Origin: Microcoleus sp. FACHB-68
GTDB taxonomy: Bacteria > Cyanobacteriota > Cyanobacteriia > Cyanobacteriales > Oscillatoriaceae
Direction: 5' to 3'
DNA: 64,000 nt
Assembly (NCBI RefSeq): GCF_014695715.1
Contig: NZ_JACJOT010000013.1
Coordinates: forward strand, 310,001 to 374,000
The notes beneath the pieces are model-generated. The model was given only the letters and a program-made list of their open reading frames with translations, did not search any database and was not told the origin of the DNA. Made by a program: the position numbers and the translations under genes. This document shows, one piece after another, positions 8,369-17,060 of this stretch (positions are counted from its first letter, which is position 1; each line of letters begins with the position of its first letter).

Positions 8369-9063
8369 CTAGCGCATTATTTCAGGATTTCAATGAACGC
8401 TCCAGAGAAGTGAGCAAATATTTTATGTTCTTAAAGAGTTTGGAGCAGGGAACTACTAAATTAAGTCTGGAAGGTAAGGGAGGAATCCCAAAAATCAAAG
8501 AAATTAATTCTGAGTTAATCAAGACCTTAAAAGCTAGTGGTTTTCTGTTGCTCTATAACCTAGTAGAAGCAACAATGCGAAACGCAATCCAAGCTATATT
8601 TGATGAACTGCAAACTCAAGGAGTTTCCTACGACCAAATTAGACCTGAACTGAAAAGAATTGTTCTCAAAAACTTAAAGAAGCGAGATCCTGACAAAATA
8701 TATTTAAGCATAACGGCTATTTCCATTGATATTATTATTGCTGGGTTTGATAAAGAAGATCTTTTTTCTGGAAACCTTGATTGTAGAAAAATAAGAAGGA
8801 CGGCAACTGAGTATGGATTTTCACATTTTACTGACCCTACAAAAACAGGTGATGGAACAGATTTGCTTATAATTAAGTCAAATAGAAATGATTTAGCGCA
8901 TGGCTTTAAATCTTTTGCAGAAGTAGGAAAAGATCAAACCGCAGAGCAATTATTAGAAGTTAAGAATAAAACAATCATATATTTAAGGCAAATACTGCAA
9001 AATATTGAACAATATTTATCAAATCAAGACTATTTAGACTCATCTACTTTAGGCACTCCTTAA
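8365..9063 (+). CDS. HEPN-domain protein, MAE_28990/MAE_18760-like candidate RNase
   Basis: 232 residues, starting in the ATGA overlap with the DUF262 gene. The HEPN catalytic motif R-x4-H is seen as RNDLAH (R174-H179), preceded by a long helical region (GFLLLYNLVEATMRNAIQAIFDEL). HEPN proteins with this motif are metal-independent RNases in toxin-antitoxin and abortive systems; the MAE_28990 group is known beside DUF262 and restriction-type genes. Its stop overlaps the stop of the convergent methyltransferase by 4 nt. I infer that DUF262 acts as a sensor or regulator and HEPN as the effector. Confidence 0.8.
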   Translation: MTSALFQDFNERSREVSKYFMFLKSLEQGTTKLSLEGKGGIPKIKEINSELIKTLKASGFLLLYNLVEATMRNAIQAIFDELQTQGVSYDQIRPELKRIVLKNLKKRDPDKIYLSITAISIDIIIAGFDKEDLFSGNLDCRKIRRTATEYGFSHFTDPTKTGDGTDLLIIKSNRNDLAHGFKSFAEVGKDQTAEQLLEVKNKTIIYLRQILQNIEQYLSNQDYLDSSTLGTP

Positions 9064-10103
9064 CTAACCTGTTCAATATGATTTAGTATACTTTGGGCAA
9101 TAACTTGACCAAGCTTGACAGGCACAGCGTTGCCAATTAATCGTCCTACTAGAGCAAACTTCACTGGTTCATCAGGGGCTACAAACTGATAAGCTGATGG
9201 AAAAGTTTGTAATAAAGCTGCTTCTCTGAGAGAAATAGCCCTATCTTGTTTGGGATGACCAAAGCGACCATTACCAAAACCAAAACACTGTGTAGTAATA
9301 GTTGGACTAGGTTTATCCCATTCCATTCTACCATATACTGCAGGATAGGTTTTACCACTCGTTTTTAAATGGCATTTTGCAATTAAGTCTTCAGGCCAAT
9401 CTCGCCAACTTCCTCCCGGTTTGGAAGCACGAATACGGCGCAGATTTAGCGCAGAAAGCTTACTACTTCTATGGAGTCGATCTATTTTAGAAACTTGCCC
9501 CGCATAAAGGGATTCTAAATTTTCAATAGCTTGTCCGACTGTTTGGTAATTATTTGGGTCATGTGTGGGTGGAATTAGGTTAATTTGGCCAAATTTTGAA
9601 GCAAGTAATACTAATCGCTTTCGAGATTGAGGAATTCCATAATCTAGACAGTTAACCTCATAAGACTCAAAGCAATAGTTTAACTTTTTCAACCGGGCGA
9701 TAAATCCTTCAAAAACTGAATGATGTTTTAACTGAAGTACATTCTCCATTGAAATAATATCTGGTTCGCACTCTTCAATCAGACGAGCAAAATCTTGCAC
9801 TAGCTTCCACTTCGTCGAGTGTTGATCGTTATAACGTCTTGAATAACTTGAAAATGGTTGACAGGGGGCGCATCCTGCTAAAACTTTAATGCTACCTGCA
9901 GAAAAATGCTCAGCCAAATCAGAACCGCTTACATCTTCTACATTTTGCAATATAAATTTTGCTTTATTGTTGTGTTCGTATGGAAACTTACAGGCTGGAT
10001 CGATGTCATATCCAGCTTTGACTGGAAGACCTGCTTGCTCAAACCCATACGTTAGTCCTCCAGCACCACAAAACAAATCTACTGTAGAGATGCTTTTAGC
10101 CAT
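9060..10103 (-). CDS. DNA cytosine-5 methyltransferase
   Basis: 347 residues with ordered m5C motifs: I (DLFCGAGGLTYGFEQAG, 9-25), IV with catalytic C81 (CAPCQPFSSYSRR), VI (ENV 119-121), VIII (QSRKRLVLLAS) and X (RLIGNAVPVKLGQ). The target-recognition region sits between VIII and X, and its site cannot be predicted by eye. It is convergent with, and overlaps by 4 nt, the HEPN gene. The neighbouring DUF262/HEPN pair could be a restriction or alarm component tied to this methylation. No classical endonuclease gene is adjacent. Confidence 0.93.
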   Translation of the reverse strand: MAKSISTVDLFCGAGGLTYGFEQAGLPVKAGYDIDPACKFPYEHNNKAKFILQNVEDVSGSDLAEHFSAGSIKVLAGCAPCQPFSSYSRRYNDQHSTKWKLVQDFARLIEECEPDIISMENVLQLKHHSVFEGFIARLKKLNYCFESYEVNCLDYGIPQSRKRLVLLASKFGQINLIPPTHDPNNYQTVGQAIENLESLYAGQVSKIDRLHRSSKLSALNLRRIRASKPGGSWRDWPEDLIAKCHLKTSGKTYPAVYGRMEWDKPSPTITTQCFGFGNGRFGHPKQDRAISLREAALLQTFPSAYQFVAPDEPVKFALVGRLIGNAVPVKLGQVIAQSILNHIEQVS

Positions 10104-10588
10104 TCACTCCCTCTTGTTAGGATATCCGACCCAACGGGGTAGTCTAGCGTATTTGGATACGAACTACAAGCAGCGACTTAGCAGCTTACTTCTTGAGTAC
10201 AGTCTTACAGATAACCTTGCAGGCAACTTAACTTTGAATGCCAACAGACAAGTTTTAAGTAAGACCTTAAACTCTGAAGAGCTTGTTTATATTCTAGATC
10301 AGTAAGACTCTGCAAGTTCCACTTCATCAAATTCCAAGCAAACTTCCCCTGCTCTTGAACCACATGAATCGCCTTAAAAGGTGCAAACCCTCCTTGAAGA
10401 CCAGAGTAAACCTGTCCATTCCATCAAAGCACCGGCACCTAATGTCGTCAATAGAATACCCCATACAGCCACCAAAGAACATCAGATGTCGCTACCCTTA
10501 TTAATTCCGTCTAACCAACCAGAGACTTCACAGCTTCAGCAATCTACCTTTCTTGTTTATCACCGGCACCCTCCCCATATTGCTATTC
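10104..10588. other. Intergenic region with a possible gene remnant
   Basis: On the minus strand an open stretch of about 70 codons (about 10217-10433), with neither start codon nor known domain, reads GGFAPFKAIHVVQEQGKF then WNLMKWNLQSLT. It looks like decayed coding sequence, but the family is unknown. No RNA gene or clear promoter was seen. Confidence 0.3.
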
Positions 10589-10840
10589 TCATTCACTTTG
10601 GGGTGAATTTTGAACTGATTGCTGGTAATATTCTTTCATAAGCTTAGGCCAAATTAACAGAAAAAAGCCCATCCAGGTTAACACCGGCACAGCAACAATC
10701 AAAGTTACCCAGATAATTTTAAAAAGGAACCAGCTACCACTGATCAGGGTGATGCCGGTGAGGAGAATTGACCAAGGTTGACACCACCAAGGTTTGTAGT
10801 CCCAAGGACTAAAAGGCTTTTGTTCTGAAACTTGTTTCAT
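10589..10840 (-). CDS. Small two-helix membrane protein
   Basis: 83 residues. The N-terminus reads FSPWDYKPWWCQPWSILLTG, followed by two hydrophobic helices (about 26-43 and 45-65) and a short polar tail. This resembles a conserved cyanobacterial small membrane protein family (possibly DUF6737); its function is unknown. It is unlikely to be part of the flanking methyltransferase systems. Confidence 0.65.
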   Translation of the reverse strand: MKQVSEQKPFSPWDYKPWWCQPWSILLTGITLISGSWFLFKIIWVTLIVAVPVLTWMGFFLLIWPKLMKEYYQQSVQNSPQSE

Positions 10841-10973
10841 CGGAAAAATAAAATTAGTGCTGTTAGTGGTTATCTTACTGTAAATTTTTCCGTAGCGGGT
10901 GAGTCAGTCTCAAATTTCCTAATGCCGGCTCATTCCTAAGACATCTTGATTAATCCGGTTCCTTGTGGTTAAT

Positions 10974-12950
10974 TCAACCTAAACCTAAATTTTTGCCAAG
11001 TTGTACGCTTCGCGGCGATAGGGTTGGAAAGGCATAGGGAATTAAATACTCTCCTTGGGTAATTTGAGAGTTTGTATTGTGATTCCTCACTTCATAACCC
11101 ATACTGCGTAAAGATTTCAAGTAAGAAAATACATCCTTTTCCTTAACTTTCCACAACGCTGCCAATTTTTGAGCCGGCATTTGTGTTGCAACTCCGATTC
11201 CCCTCACGACGCATTGAACCACAACCCAGAAAGGATCGACGGTTAATGAGTGATGAAACGTTATTTCTGCACTGATGCGCGGAGGATATTGGTAATATCC
11301 AGAAAGTTGAACTAAATCAGCTTTACCTGTCACTTCAATCAATTTTTCTTCAAAGGCTTTCCAAAGGCAGGTATAAACAGATTTATTTAAATTTTTAGCA
11401 CATAATTTAACCTTGCTTGTATTTAAATTCCAATTTTTACGTCCCAGCGCTGGGCAAATTTCTATTATATATTGATTTTCATTTTCTCCCTTTTCATCCA
11501 TTCCTGCTGAAATGAGCCAGCTACATTCGTTCAAATTATAAGTTAAATCAATTTTGACACTATTAGGAGTTGCTTTTTTATTCCAATCAAACTCAGGAGA
11601 TAAAAATCGCTCTGCTTCTCCATGAAAAGCTAATTGAGTTGATGAGCCGGTATTGAAAAAAACAGCAATTGCTTTCTGAGCTTTTTGAGCATATCTTTTT
11701 GTTAATTGACGCTTGCGCTTTCTAAACCCAAGTTCCCTGTCTGCCGGCAAGTAATTCATGGGGAATGGTAACTTTCTCCCCATCACTTGCTCTAAAATAC
11801 TGAGTGCTAAAATTCGCCCTAGTTGTGGTGGGACTGAATTACCAATCTGTTCAATACAAACTGAGCGATTACCTACGATTTCATAAGCATCCGGGAAAGT
11901 TTGCAGCCGCTTCAGTTCTGCAATAGTGAATTGCCGGTTTTCCCAACTAAAAGGGCCGCTATATTGTCCTCCCTGTGCTTTAATTGTCCGCACCGGCATC
12001 TCAGGATCAGCTTTATATAAAAAATCAGAAAACTTCGATCTCCAGCTAAATATCGGCTGAGGATGTCCCATTTCCTCTGTATAAAAACTATAATTCAAAC
12101 CCGGTGGAATATTTGCAAGAAGATGACCGTATCGACCGCCAATTTCTGCTGCTAATTCTGTTTTTGATATAACCGTGCCGGCAACCGCTTCTCCTGCTGT
12201 ATAAAAAGGCTCATTGTTCGGAGAATCAGGCCCATGTGTTGGACAAGGAAATAAATAATTGCCTTCTTTCAATCCTACAATAAATAAGCGCTCTCGATGT
12301 TGGGGAACGCCATAATCAGCGGCATCGAGTATGCGATAATGAATTGTGTAGCCGGCATCCTTAAAAGCCTCTTGAATTTGTTTCCAAGGCTTGCCATTTT
12401 GAGCGCCAATTATCCCATAAACATTTTCAAATAAAAAGCCTTTGGGTTGCAATGTTTTAAGAAGGCGCACGTACTCTTTAAACAGAGTTCCTCTCGCATC
12501 ACTGGTTCCCGAAACCCCAGATGCTCTCCGTCCTGCTGCTGAGAATGTTTGACAGGGTGGCCCACCAATAATAAAGTCTATTTTTAAATCGGAATTGGGG
12601 AAAAATTCTCTAATATCAACACACAGCGGTTGACAGTTTTCTAATAATTTCTCTGGCTGCGAATTTTTTACCAAAGTTTGTACATACTTAGCTTCAAGTT
12701 CTACCATTTGAACAATCTCGAAGCCGGCATCATGGAAAGCAATATCAAGTCCACCGCCGCCGGAAAATAAACTCAGCGTTTTAATGGGAGAATAATGAAG
12801 TTCGCTCAGCAACCGGCGCAGAGATTGGCCAAATTTATCCGGCCAAGCTGAACCACGACTAACCCCCAATGAATCCAACATCTGCTGAAACCAGATAACT
12901 TTTGCCGGCTCAGAATTCGGCAAATTTATATCCAAGGAAAGTGGTTGCAT
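10974..12950 (-). CDS. Long DNA cytosine-5 methyltransferase with unknown C-terminal extension
   Basis: 658 residues. The m5C methyltransferase occupies about 55-390: motif I LFSGGGGLDIAFHDAG (61-76), motif IV GGPPCQTFS with C133, ENV at 175-177, QHRERLFIVGL (motif VIII) and QIGNSVPPQLGRILAL (motif X). About 260 further residues follow, of no recognised family, containing polar beta-rich stretches and a basic segment (GFRKRKRQLTKRYAQKAQKA) just after the catalytic domain. Typical enzymes are 330-450 residues, so this is a fusion or a family-specific extension. No partner endonuclease is adjacent. Confidence 0.88.
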   Translation of the reverse strand: MQPLSLDINLPNSEPAKVIWFQQMLDSLGVSRGSAWPDKFGQSLRRLLSELHYSPIKTLSLFSGGGGLDIAFHDAGFEIVQMVELEAKYVQTLVKNSQPEKLLENCQPLCVDIREFFPNSDLKIDFIIGGPPCQTFSAAGRRASGVSGTSDARGTLFKEYVRLLKTLQPKGFLFENVYGIIGAQNGKPWKQIQEAFKDAGYTIHYRILDAADYGVPQHRERLFIVGLKEGNYLFPCPTHGPDSPNNEPFYTAGEAVAGTVISKTELAAEIGGRYGHLLANIPPGLNYSFYTEEMGHPQPIFSWRSKFSDFLYKADPEMPVRTIKAQGGQYSGPFSWENRQFTIAELKRLQTFPDAYEIVGNRSVCIEQIGNSVPPQLGRILALSILEQVMGRKLPFPMNYLPADRELGFRKRKRQLTKRYAQKAQKAIAVFFNTGSSTQLAFHGEAERFLSPEFDWNKKATPNSVKIDLTYNLNECSWLISAGMDEKGENENQYIIEICPALGRKNWNLNTSKVKLCAKNLNKSVYTCLWKAFEEKLIEVTGKADLVQLSGYYQYPPRISAEITFHHSLTVDPFWVVVQCVVRGIGVATQMPAQKLAALWKVKEKDVFSYLKSLRSMGYEVRNHNTNSQITQGEYLIPYAFPTLSPRSVQLGKNLGLG

Positions 12951-13034
12951 GAGTTAGATCAGCGTTACGATTGCTATTGCACTATCTTACGCCCTTACTA
13001 ACTTAATTAGTCATTGCCATCACTCAATACAGCT

Positions 13035-13394
13035 ATGGAAATCACTCAATGTCTTCACGCCGCAATTATCGTTTCTGAACTTGAACGAGCTGAGCATTTT
13101 TATGGGATAGTTTTAGGACTGTCAAAAGTAGAGCGAGTGCTAAAATTTCCCGGTGCTTGGTATCAAGTTGGAGACTTTCAAATTCACTTGATTGTTGCTT
13201 CAGATATTCCCTCAGCTCAAATCAATTCTGAAAAATTGGGACGCAGCGGGCACATCGCTTTCTCAGTTACTAATTTAGAAGCTGCGAAAGAGGGGTTAAT
13301 CGCTCATGGATGCTCAATCCAAATGAGTGCATCCGGTCGCGCTGCTTTATTTACTCAAGATCCAGATGGTAACATAATTGAGCTGAGCGAGTGA
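13035..13394 (+). CDS. VOC-family (glyoxalase/bleomycin-resistance fold) protein
   Basis: The ATG at 13035 fits the family start (ITQCLHAAIIVSELERAEHF); a TTG 21 nt upstream is less likely. The 119 residues form the two beta-alpha-beta-beta-beta modules of VOC proteins, with metal-ligand-like H8 in the first strand, H in SGHIAFSV and a terminal E in DPDGNIIELSE. Such enzymes include glyoxalases, dioxygenases and resistance proteins. The substrate is unknown and no operon partner is evident. Confidence 0.85.
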   Translation: MEITQCLHAAIIVSELERAEHFYGIVLGLSKVERVLKFPGAWYQVGDFQIHLIVASDIPSAQINSEKLGRSGHIAFSVTNLEAAKEGLIAHGCSIQMSASGRAALFTQDPDGNIIELSE

Positions 13395-13452
13395 ACGGTG
13401 CCGGCATGAGATAATAAACAATCAGTCAAAAACCTCACATTTTACTAATGTT

Positions 13453-14082
13453 ATGGTTCGAGCCATTCCAGCTAGTAATCTTTTCCTGGAATATTTGCAA
13501 GAAAAGTTCAATCTACAACGCACTTATAATGACCAATTTTTTACAGAATGGTCAACGAATTTACCGGAACTTTCTAATCTAGAAAAACAAACTTTAGATC
13601 GGGTTAAGAGCAATTATTTGCACTTGACTGAGAGTCGCCCTATGATAGAAAGCCTCGTGCAAATGGTGGTGCTATCGCCGCTGCTGGATCTAGCCGGCTT
13701 TTACCAACCTCCTTTTAAAGTCGAAGCAGAAGTGCCGGTGCAAATCTCTATTGAGGATGAAGACGAAGTTGTTCAGGGACGCATTGATGTTTTAATGTTG
13801 CGAAATCAATTGTGGTTACTCGCCATCGAATCTAAACGCGGTGGCTTATCCCTTGAACCGGCAATGCCACAAGCATTGGCTTATATGCTGGCTAACCCCG
13901 CCACAGAAAAACCCGCCTTTGGATTTATCACAAATGGCAGTAATTTTATTTTCTTAAAACTGTCTAAGCAAGGAACACCCCAATATGCCTATTCCTATGA
14001 ATTCACGCTTCGACGAGGAAATGAAGATTTCTACAACGTCCTAAGCATTTTAAAGCGATTGGGTCAATTAATCTTGCAATGA
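13453..14082 (+). CDS. PD-(D/E)XK protein similar to the N-terminus of type I restriction HsdR
   Basis: 209 residues. The nuclease-like core is GRIDVLMLRNQLWLLAIESK, giving D112, E126 and K128 of a D-x13-E-x-K site. The first 90 residues are helical. It matches the HsdR N-terminal nuclease domain but has no helicase, so it is a stand-alone protein as often seen in cyanobacteria. Its stop overlaps the next gene's start (ATGA), which couples it to a serine-recombinase-like protein. Whether it cuts DNA is not shown. Confidence 0.75.
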   Translation: MVRAIPASNLFLEYLQEKFNLQRTYNDQFFTEWSTNLPELSNLEKQTLDRVKSNYLHLTESRPMIESLVQMVVLSPLLDLAGFYQPPFKVEAEVPVQISIEDEDEVVQGRIDVLMLRNQLWLLAIESKRGGLSLEPAMPQALAYMLANPATEKPAFGFITNGSNFIFLKLSKQGTPQYAYSYEFTLRRGNEDFYNVLSILKRLGQLILQ

Positions 14083-15374
14083 AAATCATTGCTTATTCTT
14101 ACACCGATCCTTTGTTTGAACCGGCACCTGATCGCTTTATCTGGGGTTGGGAAGTAGATCGCGTTTATCAAGACTTAGGCGAACGGGCACAACTTCAGCA
14201 ACTTTTACAAGATTGCCAAACCGAAACCCCTGACTATTTATTAATTCGACGTTTAGAAGAATTGGGTGATTCAGTGCAGGATGTATGCCATCACCTTTCT
14301 GAAATTGAATCTTTGGGCATCAAATTGATTGCCACCAACTCAGAAATACAAACTCAGGACTTAGAACTTAAAAAAGCAGCCTTACTCCAACTGCTTAATG
14401 AAATCCAGCAAAATCAGCGTAGCCGGCGCATTCGTCAAGGACACGCCCGCAATCGCATTAAAGCCTTGCCACCTCCCGGTAAAGCCCCCTACGGATACCG
14501 CAGAGGTAAAGATCGCTACGCCCTTGATCGCAGTGCCGCGCCGGTGGTTAAAGACTTTTTTGAACAGTTTCTTCTCTATGGTTCCTTGCGCGGTGCTGTG
14601 CGCTATTTAGAGCAAAAACACGGTAAAAAAATCTCGGTTTCTACAGGCCGGCAGTGGCTAACAAATCCTGTTTATCGGGGCGATTTAGAATATCAAAATG
14701 GCGAAGTTATTTCTAACACCCACGTCCCAATTATTTCACGGGAAGAAGCTGCCCAAGTCGAGCGAATTTTGCGCCGCAACCGGCGGATGCCTCCCCGTAC
14801 CGCCAGTGCTCCCCGTTCCCTCTCCGGCTTGGTTGTATGCGGGGAATGCCACTCATCAATGACAGTGTCTCGCGTTACCACCTTTCGCAAAGATCGGGAA
14901 TATCTCTATCTGCGCCCCACCGCCTGCCCTAAACAACCCAAATGTAAAGCCATTCCTTATGAGCAAGTTTTAGAGCAAACAATTGAGGGAATTTGTCGGG
15001 ATTTACCCCGTGCAGTTGCCGGCATCAATATGCCAGATATGGATAAAATCAAAAGTGGAATTGCCGGCACCATTGCAACTAAGCAAGACATCCTTTCTCA
15101 ACTTCCCAACCTCACTGCCACCGGCATTCTCGACACAGAAACCGCAGAATTACGTGCCTACAAACTCCGCACAGAAATTTCCGAACTGCAAAGCCGGCTA
15201 GCTCAACTGCCGCCAGTGAATTTACGCGAGATTGCCCAAGCTGTTTCTATCCCGCAATTTTGGCTAGATTTATCAGAATCAGAGCGTCGATTTTACTTCC
15301 GAGAATTTATCCGTCAAATAGAAATTAGTCGCCACGAATCAACTTTGCATCTGCAACTTCTTTTCATCTTTTAA
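14079..15374 (+). CDS. Large serine-recombinase family protein with degenerate catalytic domain
   Basis: 431 residues. From about 130 on it is typical: a recombinase domain (GHARNRIKALPPPGKAPYGY, then RGDLEYQNGEVI), a zinc ribbon (CGECHSS about 258, CPKQPKC about 285) and a C-terminal coiled coil. The N-terminal resolvase domain is aberrant. Where active enzymes read YxRVS, this one has YSYTD, and the RLxR motif is RLEELGD, so the catalytic Ser and an active-site Arg appear lost. It resembles XisF-like cyanobacterial recombinases. It is coupled to the upstream nuclease-like gene by a 4-nt overlap. Confidence 0.8.
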   Translation: MKIIAYSYTDPLFEPAPDRFIWGWEVDRVYQDLGERAQLQQLLQDCQTETPDYLLIRRLEELGDSVQDVCHHLSEIESLGIKLIATNSEIQTQDLELKKAALLQLLNEIQQNQRSRRIRQGHARNRIKALPPPGKAPYGYRRGKDRYALDRSAAPVVKDFFEQFLLYGSLRGAVRYLEQKHGKKISVSTGRQWLTNPVYRGDLEYQNGEVISNTHVPIISREEAAQVERILRRNRRMPPRTASAPRSLSGLVVCGECHSSMTVSRVTTFRKDREYLYLRPTACPKQPKCKAIPYEQVLEQTIEGICRDLPRAVAGINMPDMDKIKSGIAGTIATKQDILSQLPNLTATGILDTETAELRAYKLRTEISELQSRLAQLPPVNLREIAQAVSIPQFWLDLSESERRFYFREFIRQIEISRHESTLHLQLLFIF

Positions 15375-15387
15375 CGTTTTTTTTTCA

Positions 15388-16389
15388 CTAATTAATGATT
15401 AAGGATCGTTCCTCAGCCTCGCGTCTGTTAGACTGATACACCGGCAGCTCTACAATAAAAGTTGTCCCTTCACCCAATGTTGAAAAACAATAAATATTGC
15501 CGCCGTGAGTTTCCGTGACAATTTGGTGAGAAATAGATAATCCCAATCCCGTGCCAACGCCTATCGGTTTCGTCGTGAAAAACGGCTCAAATACACGGGT
15601 TTTCACTTCCGGATTAATCCCCAGCCCATTATCAGAAATACTGATCGAAATTCGGTCGGCACCCACCAGTTGTGTAGCAATCGCAATTTGCTTTTTGTTA
15701 GAAGCGCCGGCAGCAATTTCTTCATCCGACTGCCCATTTTTTGCCTCTTTTGCTAACAACGCATCAATCGCATTGCTGAGAAGATTCATAAACACCTGAC
15801 TCAACTGGTTAATGTGGCACTCCACCGGCGGCAGTTCGCCGTATTGCCGTACAATTTCAATTTTTTGTTTGTAACGGTTGTGCAGCATTACCAGCGTACT
15901 TTCAATGCCGGAATTTATATCCGCTTCTTTCATCTGGCATTCGTCGAGGCGATAGAAATTGCGTAAGTTGAGAACCAATTCTCGAATTCTTTCCGCACCC
16001 AGCTTCATCGACTCCACAATACGCGGCAAATCTTCTAGAACATAATCTAGTTCCACCTCTAAAAGTACATCCTCAACCGCAGCATTTATTTGATAAGCCG
16101 ACTGGTAAACGTCTATTACCTTTAACAGCGCTTCTATATGCTCCTCTACATACGGTAAATTCCCGTAAATAAAGTTAATCGGGTTATTGATTTCATGAGA
16201 AATACCGGCAACCATCTGACCCAGCATCGACATCTTTTCCATCTGAACCAGATGCTCCTGCATCTGCTTCATTTGTGTCATGGCTTCTTTAAGGCGCAAG
16301 TCTTTACGCTGCACTTGCCGGCTCAATTCAGCAACCTTTTGCTCCAGTTCGGCATTACGTTGCTCTAGATGTTTAGTTAACTCGTCCAT
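15388..16389 (-). CDS. Soluble sensor histidine kinase
   Basis: ATG at 16389 gives 333 residues. An N-terminal coiled coil (1-55) leads directly to the HisKA box with H65 (AGISHEINNPINF), then HATPase motifs DNGLGINP and GVGTGLGLS. No sensor domain or membrane segment is present, so signals must come through the coiled coil or a partner. The kinase core is close to that of the CBS-domain kinase near the window start. An alternative start 15 nt upstream has its purine-rich site too close. Confidence 0.85.
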   Translation of the reverse strand: MDELTKHLEQRNAELEQKVAELSRQVQRKDLRLKEAMTQMKQMQEHLVQMEKMSMLGQMVAGISHEINNPINFIYGNLPYVEEHIEALLKVIDVYQSAYQINAAVEDVLLEVELDYVLEDLPRIVESMKLGAERIRELVLNLRNFYRLDECQMKEADINSGIESTLVMLHNRYKQKIEIVRQYGELPPVECHINQLSQVFMNLLSNAIDALLAKEAKNGQSDEEIAAGASNKKQIAIATQLVGADRISISISDNGLGINPEVKTRVFEPFFTTKPIGVGTGLGLSISHQIVTETHGGNIYCFSTLGEGTTFIVELPVYQSNRREAEERSLIIN

Positions 16390-16534
16390 TTCCCCAGCCC
16401 CCATCCTTAGATTGATACAAAGCAAAAGCCAGCGACCACAAATCAGAACTCACCTTTCAGATGCCTTAAAAATTATTACTATTTTGCAATTTTTTACTCA
16501 ACTTGCCCCATTCTTTACAATTACTTTATAAAAT

Positions 16535-16729
16535 TTATCCTTGGAGGACGAACCCGGCGGGTACTTGCCAATTAGGTACGCTATATTCTTGAGGATTATC
16601 CTCTGAGATGTCTTTAGCCGATTGCAGCAATTTGCGAGGAGGTTTCGTTCTGGCTGCACTCACAGCGAAGTCTTCGGCTTCTACCGTTGTTTTACCTAGA
16701 AGAGCTATTGCCTGACCAAAGAATGCCTC
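16535..16729 (-). pseudogene. Gene remnant, about 64 codons without a start
   Basis: An open stretch after an in-frame TAA reads with coding character (FFGQAIALLGKTTVEAED, then QEYSVPNWQVPAGFVLQG, stop) but has no ATG, GTG or TTG at its head. It is probably the 3' end of a decayed gene; the family is not recognised. Confidence 0.35.
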
Positions 16730-17060
16730 TTAACTCCCTAACTTATATTCACTTTATCGAGAAATATAGGGAGTTTACTGTGAGCTAGATCACGGATTAA
16801 GATGTTCTCTGTCAGGTTATGTCTTGACAAATTCCTATCGACTCTTCCCAGAAGCCGAATCTCTGGAGAATTTCCAGTCTTAATCTTTAGCTTTGTAAGT
16901 TATAACTCTATCGCGCGATAGAAGAAAAAGTTGTGAGGTTTCACAAGGGAAACATTTGGTAGAGAAACTAGGCTCACCTTTTACAATTTGGCCACAAATT
17001 TAAACCTCTGCTGGTTGCAGCTTGAAAGAGGAAATCTGACGCCGGCATTCCCAACCCTTT
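16730..17060. other. Intergenic region, nothing recognised
   Basis: Mixed-composition spacer with no gene, hairpin of note or RNA signature recognised by reading. Confidence 0.3.

Noticed and set aside
9889-10305. 138-codon plus-strand frame across the start of the m5C methyltransferase gene
   Set aside because: Its first half is antisense to the methyltransferase; only the spacer part has any coding look, and no family is recognised.
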